Of a stretch of DNA of 64,000 nt, positions 46,633 to 61,510 are shown piece by piece. Both the position numbers and the translations under genes were made by a program. Under the pieces are notes generated by a model, which made no database searches, was not told the DNA's origin, and was given only the letters and a program-made list of their open reading frames with translations. Position 1 is the first letter of the stretch. Every line of letters begins with the position of its first letter. The DNA is from Ophiodon elongatus (lineage: Eukaryota > Chordata > Actinopteri > Perciformes > Hexagrammidae), in assembly GCA_016806645.1 (NCBI GenBank), contig JACSYO010002166.1:4104996-4168995 (forward strand), given 5' to 3'.

Positions 46633-49226
46633 AGTGACACTAATGCAGTCAAAGATATTGTTTTAATGAATCCCTCCAAGTGCAGGCATATGCGAAAGGA
46701 GCTGGGTGGATTCTTTTGTTCCCTCTCGGATTGAAATCCTCTTTTTCCTCCCCCTACCTACTGACATGAAGCTGACGCAGCGAGGCATGGCTTCTCCATG
46801 CTGGATGTTTGTATAGCTTGACCTGTCAGATTAACCAGCAGCAGCAGACGCACACATTTCCAGGGATTTCTTTCCTCTCCTCTGTTTGGTGATGCAAATA
46901 CTGTAAATGTGGAGTCCATGGGAGGATCTGTAAGGAATGGAGTTCAGGGTGGTGAAAACTTGTTCAAGTTATTTGTAAAAATCTGCTGCATGTATACAGC
47001 ACATATAGAGGAAGCCCTGAGATCTGGTCTCCTCTCTGCCTTACTGTGCTTCTAGTCTTCATTGTAGTTATTTCTCAACCGATTGTACTTCTGCTGTTTC
47101 TAGAGAGAAAAGCTTGGTGAGTAGCTTAGCTATTTGAAGAATTAGACAGAGCTGGCTGGTTACAATTTGAAATCCAATTGTAAATTTTTTTTTCTAATTG
47201 CTGTAACACGCCGTTACTTTAATATTTGTGGGTTTGCTTGTTTTCTATTATACTGGGAGTTAGACGCAGGCTCGATATCAGTTTTGTCTCTCTTCGTGGA
47301 CAGACTGGTCTACAAGTATCCCCGTTTATGACCATGTCTCCTACGAGTCACTGTTAAAACAGGACTAATGGTGTAGGTGGCTAACGTTAAGCTAACTGTT
47401 GATGGTATGGAAATGATACCAAAAACCTGTGGCTGCTTAAAAAAAATTAAATAATAGATTAAATACATTTTTAAAGATAAATTTAACTCACTCAACATGA
47501 AAAATAGAATGTACAAATTGGTGTGATGTTAATCTGATGACACTTGACAATTGTGACATCTATTGTCGCATTTGTCAATAAGCTTCAAACTTAAACCTAC
47601 TGAAAAAAGAAGACTACACTCAACATAAACAAATACATGAATGAAAAACAATATCAATCTTTAAATAATTAATCGTATTAAATAACAACCATTAAAATCA
47701 ATTCAAATTAACAAATTGAACATGTTGAAGCTCTTTAAAGGGCTGTCAGGGTAAACAATAGAAAAATGGGAACTTTTCTTCCAATGTGTTCCTCCTCAAC
47801 AAATTAAATTGATCAATTTAATCTCCTCAGTTATTTCTTCAGCTTTATCAATTTCTAATCAAAAGTTCTTTGTTTGTTGTATAACACATTTGCAGTATGT
47901 GGCGGATCTTTGCTGCTGGCTGTTTGGGTAAATACTGATTTAGACTTTAAAAATGCTCAGACGTGGGGATTAAAGTAAACCAGGTGAATTCAGGTCTTTT
48001 GTTGCTCAAATTGATGGATAATAAGAGAGTGGGTAGTCTGAAAATCCACAATGGAGGAGCAACCTTTGCACTGAAGCAAAAAGCCTGTAAATATTTAGTT
48101 TTAAATAAGATAGCACTCTCAATAGCTGATTGACCACTAGACAGTTGGCTACAAGGTGACAGTTGCTCATGTCCTCAAGTCATGTAAGTTAGAACTTCAG
48201 CTTAATAATCACAGTTAGATTCCCGGTATCTGCACTTTGGCAATGGCACAAAGAGACGACATCAAATATAAACTGCAGCTGACAGCTTGTCACAAAACTA
48301 AAAATATTCAAACCCGTTGTTGGCAAACAGAAAGGCTAGCCCCATTGTCTTTGCCAAAATCAAGGCAGCAAGCAGCAGTGAAAAGGTTTAGTGCTTCACA
48401 AAGCCGAGAAAAACCACCTCAGCTGGTTTTAGTCTGTCTTAAGGAGTGAGGCCAATCAGACCTTCATTCATTCATCATTACAACGTATGCAACATTTCAG
48501 CAACTGCACACTGAAACTCCCAACTTTTGCTCCCCCTTTACCGGATGTGAATGGAATTATGGAAAATATCCTGCAAAGCCCCGCCCCTTTCAACGTTTTT
48601 CGACAGATGGCAGCCATGTCTTTTTGACCAATCTTTTCACACTTATATTAGGGATGTGTCCTTTATTGTCCAAGAGGTTGATTGGAGAGCAAACTGAGAT
48701 GCCAATGTCTTTCAATTTCTCAGTCAATCGCTCTCACGGAGGTGAGAAAGGCAGCCTTTCAGAATTTTTACTTTACAGCACCATCTACACACTGATTGGG
48801 ATAATTTCTTATGGGAAGTATTAGCACATCATTTCAGTTATGGTGCAAACTATCATGTCTTTAGCTCGTTCCAGCACAAAGCAAATTGAGCAAAGGCATA
48901 GCATTTAATGCTAAATAGGCCGTGCCAAAATGTATCCCTATGACACCAGTAAGGATGAAATTCTGTTCAATCAGTTTTGAGGTACGTGTTTATGGTATGT
49001 GTGGTTCCCCCTATGGGTTGGGCTTAAAATGCTTTGGAATATATCTAACAAGAGTTATAATGACCCCTTCCGGGATTGAACCCTGACTATTAAAGCACAT
49101 CCGTCCAGTATGAAATAGTTTATAGGTCGCAGAACATGTCACTATTTTGGTTTTGGATGGATTAATTGATCCAGTATAAATGGAGGGAGAGAAAATGTAT
49201 GGGATCAAATACAACACTGGATCTGT

Positions 49227-49227
<1 letters not shown>

Positions 49228-49309
<82 letters not shown>
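49228..49309. repeat. (AC)n microsatellite
   Basis: 41 uninterrupted AC units. Confidence 0.98.
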
Positions 49310-49312
<3 letters not shown>

Positions 49313-49914
49313 AACAGTAAAGTTTGTGTTGACTCAGGAGAATCATCAGCTGCATCTTTGATCACTTAAATCAGATCACTTTTTGCTGCTTCTGCTTCGT
49401 TCAAAAGCCAAATCCTGGAGAATAGTGAGAGGTCGGCGAGATGAAGGACAAACAGGTCCCTCTCAGCCTTTATTCAGGGCTGTCATTATCTTTCCCATTA
49501 CCTCATCGCTTCCTTTAATGGCTAGAAAACAGACAGTCAGCATTCCTGAAGTAGTTTCACTGCAGATTTTTGGCTCTCCTGTTGCTGAAAGTAGGACATA
49601 TAATTTTGCTTTCTTTTTAGATTATATACATATATATTTACAAAGTTTTACATGTTGAGGAATACTCTTATTTGCTTTCTTGAGTTATATGAAACAGCAA
49701 GATATAACATGTTTAATAACACTTACATTTTTTGCTAAACTAGGATAATCTGCTGTTGAGGGATGTGTCAACCAATGCAACTCAATGTATCCTCAAACAA
49801 GGGTTCGTATGATATTTTATGTAAAGTTGTTTGTTATTTTTTGTGTGTGTTCCCTGAATGTTCAGCAACACAAGTGCACATGCACAAGCCCCTACAGTGA
49901 TCAGGCAAAATATA

Positions 49915-50040
49915 AATGCTTGGTTAGGTTAGGTTTAGGAAAAGATCGTGGTTGGGGTTAAAATAAGTGTTTGGTTAAATTTAGGCAACAAATCTGCTTG
50001 GTTAGTTTGAGGAAAACATTGTGGTTTTGGTTAAACCTCC
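49915..50040. repeat. GGTTAGGTTTAGG-type fish repeat
   Basis: Diverged reiterations of a roughly 45-base unit: CTTGGTTAGGTTAGGTTTAG, GTGTTTGGTTAAATTTAGGC, CTTGGTTAGTTTGAGG and TGTGGTTTTGGTTAAACC. It resembles telomeric units only in its first 20 bases. Confidence 0.5.
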
Positions 50041-50654
50041 TATCGCACTGCCTTCAGTGGGTCTTTACCAAATCCCCCCCTGAAGAGCTGCAGGCTTTGA
50101 AGCCAATTTGACATAGTGGCCAAACCGTGGAATTACAACTTCCCAGTCCGAAAAGAGAAGCCATTGAGGCCCATATACACTAGACCACACAGGAAAAAAA
50201 GAGAAAAAGGCATTTGCAGAGTTTTTTTTCACATCCTATAGGCATTTTAGAATTTCCAAGTTCTGGAAACGTCAACCAAATCTCTGGGGGTTTGTTCCTC
50301 TTCAACATGTCATTTCAGAATTACAGCCTGTGGTCAAGCACTAATGTTCTTCACAGCTGGATTCACTTTCCTTGAGTTTTCATTTTGGCCCACCTATATT
50401 CTGGAAAGAAAGTTGTCTTTTAGTGATCCCCTTTCAAAAATAGCTAAGCAGTCAGACCCTAAATCACACTTTACATTTCTCCCTTTTGTTATTGAGTAAT
50501 TGCTAATAAAATATTTGTATTACTGTTATAGGTTTTAGCATTACACAAGGACAAAAAGTCTGTCTAAACAAGAAGTGCATCTGAATGGTGGTGGAAGTGT
50601 CATTAGTTTGACCAGTTTTTAATTATAAAGCAACGTATTGCACATTAAAATAAA

Positions 50655-50800
50655 AAATGTTGACCTGATGATGGTACTAGATAAAAAGTTTGGGGATCAC
50701 CAAATTTACTCCAGTTCTTCCTGGGGGGAACAGGAGTGTATACAATTTCATGGCTATAGTTGTTGAAATATTTCAGTGTGTGAATGGTGCCGCTAGCATG
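50655..50800. repeat. Family D repeat, inverted partial copy
   Basis: GACCTGATGATGGTACTAG, AGTTTGGGGATCACC and GAAATATTTCAGTGTGTG correspond in reverse to segments of the family seen at 45722-46110. Confidence 0.45.
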
Positions 50801-52544
50801 CTAAAAACATTAATCAGATTAAATTCAAATCCTGGCTTTATAACACCATATAGAGTAAAATTTAAAAAAACTATTTGGCTTCAATTGCACAGCCAAAGCT
50901 ATACTGGTGTGGTTAGAAAAACCTTAAACGAAGCAGTTAAGTGCCTGCATGGCGCTCGATTGATGTTTTAATGGAGCTGTTTATTGCAAATTGCAGAGGC
51001 TCTAATAATAGGTCAGTAAGCTTATTTGACCTGTTTTCAGGCAATTATGTCAAAGGCTGGCTGGGACAGCAGTGAGTTTCCTATCGACGATGAAGCAGTC
51101 TTTGTCAGTTTGTGAGTCTGGTAAATAGGAGATAGTAGTTTCAAGTCTGCAGAGAGGCTAAAGCAGGAGCTAAAGATCAAAACAAATCCAAGCCATAACC
51201 AGAATCGTCAACAAGTGTTTGTTTACCTGGTCATTTGATAATTATTTGGTATTAAATGCCAACAGCAACAACATCATTATATATATTTCACAATGATGTC
51301 ACTGCACATTCAGTCTTACATGAAGATTTTGTATACTGTTATCTTATATATATTGCTACTGCATCATATCTGTATGTTTCTATGTGCCGGATGTGGAAAC
51401 AAACTTCCCTCTGGAACGAAGAAATCTAATCTTATTTATTCACGTTTTTCAAGATAAAATGATTCCAAAACATAAAACCTTCCAATCCAGTTACTTAAAC
51501 AAACTACAGCAAGCATACATTTTTCTGATTTGCAGGTCAGAAAATATCTAGATGTCAAGGTTAAAACCTGGCTGCAAAATAATAAAAATGCGTATGTTTA
51601 AACTAAACTTGCTAACTAAAGCTTTTTCATAATTTTACAGAAGCTGTACACTATCAGGTTAAGGATTGATGAGAACTTTGTAATCAAATTTAGCCTGTCT
51701 AGACATCTTAACCTAGGATGTAAGCACTGCAGTTTTAAACAACAGTAAATCACAGTCTCACACACCTAGTTATTTATTTATGATTGAAGAAATATCACAG
51801 AGGAGGAGACTGGCGAATATATTTAGTGGTTATAGCGGGAAAGATGCTACATTGGATCATGAAAATATGACAAAACGAACACTCCCCAAAGCAGAGTGAG
51901 CTGCGTCAACTCAGCTTATCTGTTGTAATTCATAAAGTTATTCTCCATAATGCCACCTTTAACCTATAATGTGAACACAAATACAATTGAAAGCTTAGAA
52001 ATAGCTCTTTAATTGTTTATTGTGATAATAGTCTATATAGCTGTGGTTGAATTAAAATCTACTGGTTTATACTGGGAGATTTGTGGCAGAGATGACTACT
52101 CTTCGATTACTGAAAAAAAATCACAGATGGGACCGTTGCTGAGTATTAACACAACACACAAGTAAAAGAGCACTCGCCATCCGGTCCGTGTCCCCTCTGT
52201 TTCTCTCTCTCTCTCATTATTCTTCGGCTCCTTCATTATCCGCCTGCCGTGTACTTGATCTAAAGCACACTGTGTTAAGTAGGCCACTTTGAGCTTGAAG
52301 TGAAGCCTGGTTTGAGATCAGTAAAGCTCCTGGTTTGGACTGTTGCTGCGGTCTATTCGGCCCCTGCCAACTCTGTCTGAGCAATTGGATGTTGACTCTG
52401 AGCCCAGTTTTTCCTTCCTGCTGCTGGTGAGTGTCAGTGTCTTTCGTGACACCTGAAACTGAAGAGTGTGAGGCCGTAATATCACAACTTGCTCCAGCAG
52501 CGATCAAAATGTTGAGGCGAAAACGCCGTTTTAAAATGAAAATT

Positions 52545-53110
52545 TATTTTTGTCAATGTTGCATGCGGCAACCTCTGGGTCTGAAAAGTGAAGCCAATGG
52601 AGAAGTGCCTAAAACGTGCATTCTTTCAATTAGCCAACAGGGGGCACCTCCTCTGGTTGCAAAAATAAGTCTGAATATATAGAAGTCAGTAGCTCAGTAA
52701 ACAACTTGAGTTCATGATCCCAATTGCTAGTTTCAAGTCTTCTTCAATGCAGAATGAGGTTAATTTCATACACTAAGGTTCGATAAACAATAAGGCAGAA
52801 AAGCCGAATATGCTTTAGGGAGTGGATACCTTGTGATTGACAGGTTGCTACCATGGCATTGTCCGGTCTAGGAGTTGTCTGTGTTTTCGTTTTCAACCCT
52901 TTTACAGTGTGTTTTCAGATCATGAAAGTCAATTGCTATTGTTACTTCACCTTCTCGTGTCATGTCTGGTTGCAAAATGTCAAGATGGCAACGACCAAAA
53001 ATCTTAATATCCACGGCCAAAATGCCAAATCTGATGCTTGAGAACGGCAGTCCAAAAACTAATGGTTCACTTCTTATTTAAAGTCTATGGAATGTAGCCT
53101 TATATGTAGA
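52545..53110 (+). repeat. Family C repeat, plus-orientation copy
   Basis: Marks in order: AGTGAAGCCAATGGAGAAG, AACAGGGGGCACCTCCTCTG, AGTTTCAAGTCTTC, GTGATTGACAGGTTGCTACC, AACGGCAGTCC and TTAAAGTCTATGGAATG. It is the inverted partner of 25835-26335. Confidence 0.7.
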
Positions 53111-56100
53111 AGTCACTCTGTCAGGTACTCCAAAATGGTGCCAGGAGGAGTGAGCTGTTTGGCAAACTACACTCAACTCCAAACTGTAACCTTTTAAGCA
53201 TTTTGCTTGACTGATGAAACTGATCCAATATCTTTATCAGATAAAATTGTGATAAAAAAAACAATACAGCAAACACAAACACGCAGGCAGTAAAATTTGT
53301 ACAAATCTCCCTCTTTGGGCTATTGTTGTTGATACTCGAGGTGTCCACCTGCAACAATGCGAGACTGAGCACCGAGCACAACACCTGGCTGTAACGTCTG
53401 ATGCTATATTGAAGATCCAACTAGCATAAATCAAGGATCAACTTTTTGCTTACATTGCTATTTCTCCTTCCTGCTCAAAGACGGCTGAGCCTTTGCTGCT
53501 GGATCTGGGCGGGGTATGCAACAAGCTCTACAGGCATGACATGGTATTCTCACACATATTGTATTTATAGTTGATTGTGAGGCTCAAGTCAATCAAATAT
53601 ATAACATATATAACATATATAACTGTATAACCAGACAAAAAAAATGTATAGACAAAATAATTATAAGGTGGCACCATTGTCACTTCTTGGAAAAACACAG
53701 TATGTTCAGCCTTGAAAGCTTCATAAGCTATTCCAACCTGAAGTTGATATACTCCATGCTCCTTCCCTGCTTAATTAATTAATTACAAGACAACCGTACT
53801 CCAGTAGTATCAGGGTCAGCACACTGTTTTTATGTTTAATGTCAATAATGTCATCCTAACATAGCGGCAGTAGAAAGCATAGTCGTTGATCTGCCTAGTC
53901 CCGCCATAATACTGGTTCATGTTTGCTGTGTGTTAGTGAATGTGTGAAGTCCTACGGGAATTATTTGTGACATGGTACGTTTGGGTATTGTGAAGTAATG
54001 AAGGTAATTAAGTGACGACAATTAGGGTATCACTGACGTCTATGAAGTAATGATACCTTGTAGTCAGTGTATAGGACATTCCATTAGAAAACAATGCATT
54101 TAAAAAGATTTCTGTCACTGACGCTTGCATCGCATTCCGTTCGGACACTGTGTCGTGGACATAATGTGCAAGATTAGATATTCGAACTCGTGATTTTAGA
54201 AGGAATATTCAGACGTAATTTTTGGCCAATTTTGACAACCCTATAGTGTCTACAAGTACCAGGAAGCATTGTGCACAAGCTTCTGTCCAACGTAGCCTCT
54301 ATTTATTGCTTCGATTGATTCCAAAAAATTCAATATAAATGTTCCAAATGTTCCCTTTTTCAAGACATTAGCTTGTGATCTGAATAATAAAAGCTGCTTG
54401 TGAGAAACTCCTTTTGAAGAAAAACAGATGTGTTTTATTAGCCCTAAAATATCTATTTGCTATGAAAAGGCTTAAAAACAGGATCATTAACTCCTTTTCA
54501 AAACTTCTCACCACCGATACATTTTTATTCATGAATTTATTACTTCTCTGCAGCTGGGACAAATCCACTGTTTACGAATTCTTTTGATGTGAAATTTTTA
54601 CCGGACCAAAAACCTGCACAAACCAACATGTTCCCTTCTTCTGCCTCATGACCGTAGCACCACTGTTGACTATGATGAGCAAATGTTGGTGTTGGTTTTG
54701 AAACAGAAAATACTTAGCAGCTCTCACTACATTTCTTTAAAAAAGTTTACCACATTACAATCCTTTGTCAAAAAAAACGTCACATCTGGTGTTACACATT
54801 CCAAAAGTCTGCAACAGATTTTGCGCCCTCATTTACAGAACGGTCCTTTACAATAAAATGGGCCCTTTATTTCTGTGACACCTGAACCACAGCAACTGCA
54901 AGAAACTTATCCATCAGGTGGAATCCTGAATCCAGCAGTTTGTATGCATTTAGTGCATTTAATAGTATTTTATTGCCTACTCCTCGTTCAAAACCCATCT
55001 GGAGAACACAATAGCAGGCTTTTATGTGATACACATTGTTATAAAACAGAGTGGAGGTTGAGTGGAATTCGTTGTTTGAGTTTAAGATTAGCACACAAGC
55101 CATTTTGTTTTAGATTTGGCTATTATCAGCTCTTGGCTTTATTTACACAACATTAATCCTAATCCTAAACAGTTATGTGTTCAATCAGTGCTTCTGCTCG
55201 GTCTTCTAACTGCTAGGTTGACGTTTCTTGCCTGCTTGTGCCTTGTTTGGCACATAAGATGCTGCATTCTCTCTGACAAAAGAGAGGACCTCTATCTTTA
55301 TGATCTGTCCCTCTTGTGAGTTTATTCAGCAGTGATCAGATGTCTGAATTATGTTTTTGGCTTATCCATTTACACCTAAGCTTATTGTGATAATTATTTT
55401 TTCCATTGGATTTCCTTTTAAAGAAAATTGCATCTGTTTGTAGTGATAAAATGGTAATTATGAAACCTCTCATACATTACTATGGGAGACCCTTAAAGAA
55501 TATGTGAGAAGATTATTTTCAGTCCTCAAAAAATCTAAACAGAACTGGCCATTTATATCAATTTGTGTAGATATAAACGGCTCATTCTAAGGTAACGAAA
55601 ATAGGATTCTTAATTTCAGATGATTGTACACTTAAGAAATTTGAGCCCTAATCCTGGGTGGTCCTTCTGTGTGGAGGATAAGTGGTTTGGATAATGGAAT
55701 GGAATATTTTATTACATTTCTGCCAATATATCACCCTAAATGCTACACACTGTGCCTTTGTGCATTTTTTCTTTTTATTGTTTTGTTAATCTGGCAGCAC
55801 AACAAAGTTCCCAGCAGAGACAATAAATATTCATATGAATTGGACAGATACAAATATTTCCTTTTATTAAAGAAATGTTTTTATCTCCACATTGGCAGTG
55901 CTGCTCTATCTGGTATGTTATCATTGTTAAAGCAAAGGACACAATAATTAGGCCAATATGTTCATATTTCGATTGCATGTGGATCTATAGTGTAAATTGT
56001 AAATCAAAGAGATGCTGCTTTCAAGCAGCACAAGGGTCAGAGTACATTGTCTGTTGTTATGTAGATTTCTGGAGAGGATTGATGTCATTCTGGGAAGACG

Positions 56101-56679
56101 AGTCATTCTGATGAGAACTGTGGTCCAGTACACAGGTACAAATAATAAAAAACACACACATGAACATGCTGCTTCATGCTCTCCTTCATAATCAGTGCTG
56201 GATTAGGCTACTTTACACCTGTGCCAAGACCTCCTCCTGTAATATCTAATATGAGCCGAAACTATCATTTGGCAGGACAGCAGACAGGAAAATGTGTTCA
56301 AACTCTCGGACTGCATCGGTCAAATACAAATACACAGACAGTAGATAGCCTATGTCTTTTAGCTGATCCCCAAAAAAAGAAGTCTAGTATGTTTCTGACT
56401 GATCTAACTGTGTGGTGTCCTTCTATTAAAATTATATTTGTCTCAGAAATCTCGACAAGGACTTGAGAAAATGTTCTCTGCTGAGCTCAAAATTGTTGTC
56501 CTTCCTCAGAGCGTTGTGGTTAGCAGCGTGGCAGAGCTAGCTGCCATTCTAACATTAACAAAGACCTAGTTTTGACCATGAATAGGCTAAACATTGAAAC
56601 CCAATCTAACACCTGTTTTCTACCAATCTGGATTATCCCAACTTTGTAAAAAGTTAAAGAAAAACTAATTTAAAGGAAT

Positions 56680-57060
56680 AGTTCAGTAGCTAAACGATGA
56701 TTAGCTTGCTTAGCACAAAGACTTAAAACAAGGGAAAACAGCTATTCTGGTTTTGTGCAAATGTGACAAAATGTCTCAACCAGAACCTCTAAAGGTCAAT
56801 AATGTGTATAATATATCTCTAACATGATCCAAGGTGTTAGCTTTTTTGTTATACTCTATACAAAACCAAGCTAACTGTTTCCGCCTGCTTCCAGTCGTTA
56901 TATAGCTACGCTATCAATCTCCTGGATGTAGCTTGATAGACCTACTTAAGTGTTGAGAAGAGTATCTTCTCTAACTCTCAGCAAGAAAGCAGATTAGTAT
57001 ATTTCCCAAAACATTGTCCAAAGCTACAGCCAGAATGTTAACTGGCTTAGCATAAAGATT
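56680..57060. repeat. Fish interspersed repeat (family F)
   Basis: Contains GGAATAGTTCAGTAGC, TTAGCTTGCTTAGCACAAAG, ACTTAAAACAAGGGAAAACA and near the right end ACTGGCTTAGCATAAAGATT. These are words I associate with a common teleost repeat. Non-coding. Confidence 0.4.
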
Positions 57061-60000
57061 GAAAACTTCTAAACTAGAAAAAAGTTTTTATGTGTTGATC
57101 TTTTTCATCTTCTCTGTACTCTTATATCGTCTCTTGATTTACTTTCACGTCACTTGCCACGTGTCTGTTTTGTTTTCTTTGGATTCCTCTGTCTGTTCTT
57201 CTTTGTCAATTTCATCTCACGTCATTAAACTTATTAGTGGAGGCATATAGCCCTTATTTATATTTCAATTCATAGCCTAACTCTGGCTTTTATATTTCAT
57301 AAAAAAATTCCTCATTTCCTCTAACATATTTTTACTTATTGTACACCTCCTTAACTGTTCAGGACTTTTCCATTTGTCAGAGCATCACCCCATTGTTTGT
57401 TCTACATCAAGGTCGTTGTTTCCAACAGTTTTCAAATCTGTCTTAGGATTTGATGTTTTGCCAGCAGAAAGGAAATTATGTTCAAAGATTTACTCTTGTA
57501 CCAAGATAAGTAAACCAAAACACAGTTTTGGAAAATATGTGCCTTTCCAAAAGCTTTCCTCTCTCACACAGGCATGAACCTACTTTTATGTCTCTATATG
57601 AGTTTAAATGAACTGGCCTTGAGATAAAGTGCACAAAATCAACAAGGAAATGGGATTTTTCTTGCCTTAGATGGGGTTCCTGTGAAAACCTGTACAGACA
57701 AGGAACCTGATGTGCTCATATTAACTGTTCTGTCGTTCAAAAGTTTGGACCAATGACTCAACAAGAGAGATGGAGAGAGAAGGGGAGGAGAGAGAAGAAA
57801 GAAATTATTCTGATCACATTTTGATATAGTTGCTGTGAGGTATGGGGAGACTTGTTTACTATCGCTGGGACACAATAAATGGAAAAAACTTCCTGAAAAA
57901 CACTGTAGATGGAGAAAAGATGTCCTGACAGTCCCATGCAGCTTCGTATTTCACATTTATTAGATTAGACATCAAGAGCAAGTTGTTTCCTGCCGATTGT
58001 GGAGATAATGTTTGCCGCTGCATGACAACGTCTGCTAATAAAGTCATAAAAGAAGCATAGCATGTTGTAAACTTTTAAAGGGATTAAATAAGAAACATCA
58101 GTGAGATAATTGCAGCTTAAAAGGTCATCCTCATTAGTTTGTGCCCTTTTATTATCACATCTTTAGCTAAACAGCAAAGCAGAAGTAAATATGCAATGAA
58201 ATCACATCTAGAAATTATACATTTAGTACATTTATTATCCTACAGTAAGTCATGTTTTGAACATTTAGGCCATAATGAACACCCTACATTCATAGCCTTT
58301 CCAAAGTAACTGCGTTCAGCTCATGTGATCAGCTGCACAAATGTTGTTGAGTGGTAAATAACAATGTTTAAGCAACCTGCATTATCAGCAACATAAGTGC
58401 AAAGTATTTCTGAATGTCTCAAATTAATATCTGCCACTGAAATTCAACTCCAAGTCACATACAATTAACTACATGTATTGCAGCGCCTATTTATTTTGCT
58501 GCAGCCTTGCAAACAAAGGATCCATCTGCAGGCATCTGTGTGGATAATACCTGTAACGCTTAAACAAAAGCAGACAATGTGATCAACACAAAAAGCCTGT
58601 TTCAATCAGTGTTTCTGTTTTTAGCAAGTGTTAATTTCTTTCAAATGCACAAACGGTCAGAATCTTTCCCAAAAAACAAGCTTTGTCTTGTCCAAACAAT
58701 GCTTAATTGGGTTACAATAAAAACATGTTTCATCATTGTTCCCCAGGCTAATCAGCTAATCATTAACTTTTGTTTCAAACGAACACACAAAAACAAAGTA
58801 ACAGCAACAATTGAATCAACCCTTCAATGACACACTATCAACAGAAATTAAACATGAAACATAACATAACGAAAGACATCCTTTTAAAAGGAGCCTTTAG
58901 AAATTTTGTATTTTAAGTTATGAAACGGCAACTGTCAGATGGAGCATCGTCCTCTAATGGAATGAAAGATTTATGGGCTTGAGTTCTCAAAATAAAGACC
59001 CCCCTCTTTTGTACTTTTCTCTCCCTCTCGTCCTCCATCACTCAACAAACCAGACTGTTCACGGAAGAAGAAATGCCATGTAATGAGACCTGAGACAAAG
59101 CTTTACTTCTGCAGGCGATTCAAAGTAATGAGGTTCTTCTAATTGAATTACATGATTAGATTTGAGATCATCCTGAGAGATGGTAGCCTATGCGTAGTCA
59201 AACAAAGGTCAGGGGAACGTGGTGAGAGAGAGACGACAGCTAGTACCGTAATTCTGGATGACTCCAGCTGTGCGACCCTGGACAGCCTGCATGACGCACA
59301 AGGAATTAAACCATAAAACGCCCACAATGAAAACATGAAATAACAAATTACAGCGACCTGAGCGGAAGACCTTTAGATGGGCCTCACAGTTCACAACTGT
59401 GTCTTGGAGAATGCTGGAAGTGAAAGACCCTAAAGCGTAAAACGTTCCAGACACTCATTAAGACTCTAGTTTATAAGGGAGCCGAGTATTGGAAACCTTA
59501 AAGAAAACCTCTGGGAGGTTGAAGTTAGGCTCCAAAAACACATTTCCCTGCCCTTTGAAGGGCAGCGGAAACAAGCTGTAAACACAACATTGACATATCA
59601 CCACCTTTTAAGTTGATATGGTGAACGTGTCAGAAACTAGTAACAACGTAAATATGTATATAAATTGCCATGAACTTATGCTCATATGACAGAGATCATA
59701 AAATACAACGGTATAACAAAACAATGGACAACTGATGCGGCTGTCGACATGACTTAGCTTTAAAATTACGTCTCTGAGGCGATATCTCATTGGTTTAATG
59801 CCTGTTGCCTCAACTCCTCAAGGAAAGGAGACAGTTTTGCATAATGAAAAGCACCCTCTGATCACCAGCTTTTTGCTAACTTTGTAAATTGAGAAAATGT
59901 CACTGATGTGGGCCATAAAACCCAAAACAATGTGCTGAAAGATGCTGTAAAGCTTGGAGTTGGAGATAATTTGTCACCAGTTAATCACTAGAATCCTGTA

Positions 60001-61139
60001 AGGAATCCCTCCTTAGTCCCTCCCTCACTCACGTCTGGTTTTCCATACTATACTATTCCAGCCAGGCCCACCTTCCCTTTAATAACCCCACCTGACCTGC
60101 TCCTCCCAGCAGCTCAGCTGCTTCCCATTTGCCCGACTGCCTCAGTAGTTAGCACTATATCACTTCCTCTAGTCATTTGCTAAATTGTCTTTAGGCAGTC
60201 CGCTAAGCTTTACAGCATTCCCGAAACCCTCCTGATTTCTGGGACTCTGATTCCTCGCCTACTCCTTGCCTAGTTAGGCTTTCCTTTCTGTTTTTGATCG
60301 CTGCCTTTTTCACGGTTAAAGATTTTGGACTTGCTTCTTATTTATCTCTTTGGGGTTTTATCTTTTCTGTTCTGTGCCAGGCACAGTTACAGATCCATTA
60401 TTATGATGACAAAATATTGATCATATAGTTTGAGCCCAAGATGAAAATCATGAACTGCTGCTCTCTGACACTTGGTGGCGTATAAGTAACCCCAATGCAT
60501 TTAGAGGCTGTGTTGCTTTTGGTGTCTGCCTCTTGCCCTCTCTGCTTTACTTCTGTTTTAGCTTGTGATCGCCTGTGTCCCAGAAACTTATAAAGCATAC
60601 AAGTGTGAAGCTCTGTGGCTGCATTGCCTTCTCGTCTATTGAGCCATGAAAAACTTGTGGTGGGTACAATTTAAAATCTATTTTGTCTCTTTCTCCTTGA
60701 ATTTTTTTTACTTTACCTTGGTATAATTGTAACTTTAGAATGGTTTACACAGCAGGTTGCAACTTCACTGGAAGCAGTTGGTCTTTTCCTTTACAAACAC
60801 AACTTAGAGCTCAACTGATTTAATTTATTTTTAGATGCAGCCCTCATCTGAAGCCATTTTCTTGTATTCTACATCGAAATCATGTGATTGATTTGTGAAG
60901 TGGTTCTGACAATAAAACACTTGTGAGAAGAGATGGTTGTGTGTTTTAATTGTTTTGTACAGCTTTCCCATTCTTGATAAGATGATGTGGAGACAATGCA
61001 TGCTGAAAGAACGCCACACAGGCTGTCTTGTAATTCGAACTTGAGGATTTCTCCTTCACAACATCAGCTGTAGCAGAGGGGTAATTTGAGATGATTCATT
61101 GGTCAGATTTGGCTGAGGTTTTGGCAGCCGGTTCAGAGA

Positions 61140-61510
61140 CCTCTGGTGAATTTCAGACGGACATTACAATCAGTGGTTTTCACTTATGGAGCTCTATATA
61201 TACCTGAGTATTGTAGCTGACCATGCCCATCCCATTATGACCACAGTGTACCCATCTTAATAACTATATCTGACAGGATAACGAGCAATGTCAGAACTTA
61301 GATCATCTCAAACTCACATGGCCTCCAGTCACCAGATCTCACTCCATTACAGCAACTTTGGGATGTTTGTGGAACGGGAGATATGCATAATTTATGTGCA
61401 ACCCACAGATCTTCAGCTATCATGTCAAAATGTAAAAAAAACAACTAATCAGAATAAATGTCACCAAAGATTAAGGCAATTCTCAAGGCAAAATGGGGTT
61501 GAAGAAGTGG
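61140..61510 (+). pseudogene. Tc1/mariner-like transposase remnant
   Basis: Conceptual translation in broken frames shows DHAHPIMTTVYPS near 61220, QDNEQCQN near 61277, and a degenerate WPPxTRSHS block (family WPPxSPDLNP, part of the DDE catalytic domain) near 61320. A segment matching LWDVVEREI follows near 61357. This is the C-terminal half of a Tc1-type transposase with stops and frameshifts. It is truncated upstream and no terminal inverted repeats were found directly around it. Confidence 0.7.

Noticed and set aside
49011..49365. Cys/Val repeat frames
   Set aside because: Translation of the (AC)n microsatellite.
49915..49945. Interstitial telomere
   Set aside because: Only about 20 bases resemble GGTTAG; the rest follows a longer, diverged fish repeat unit.
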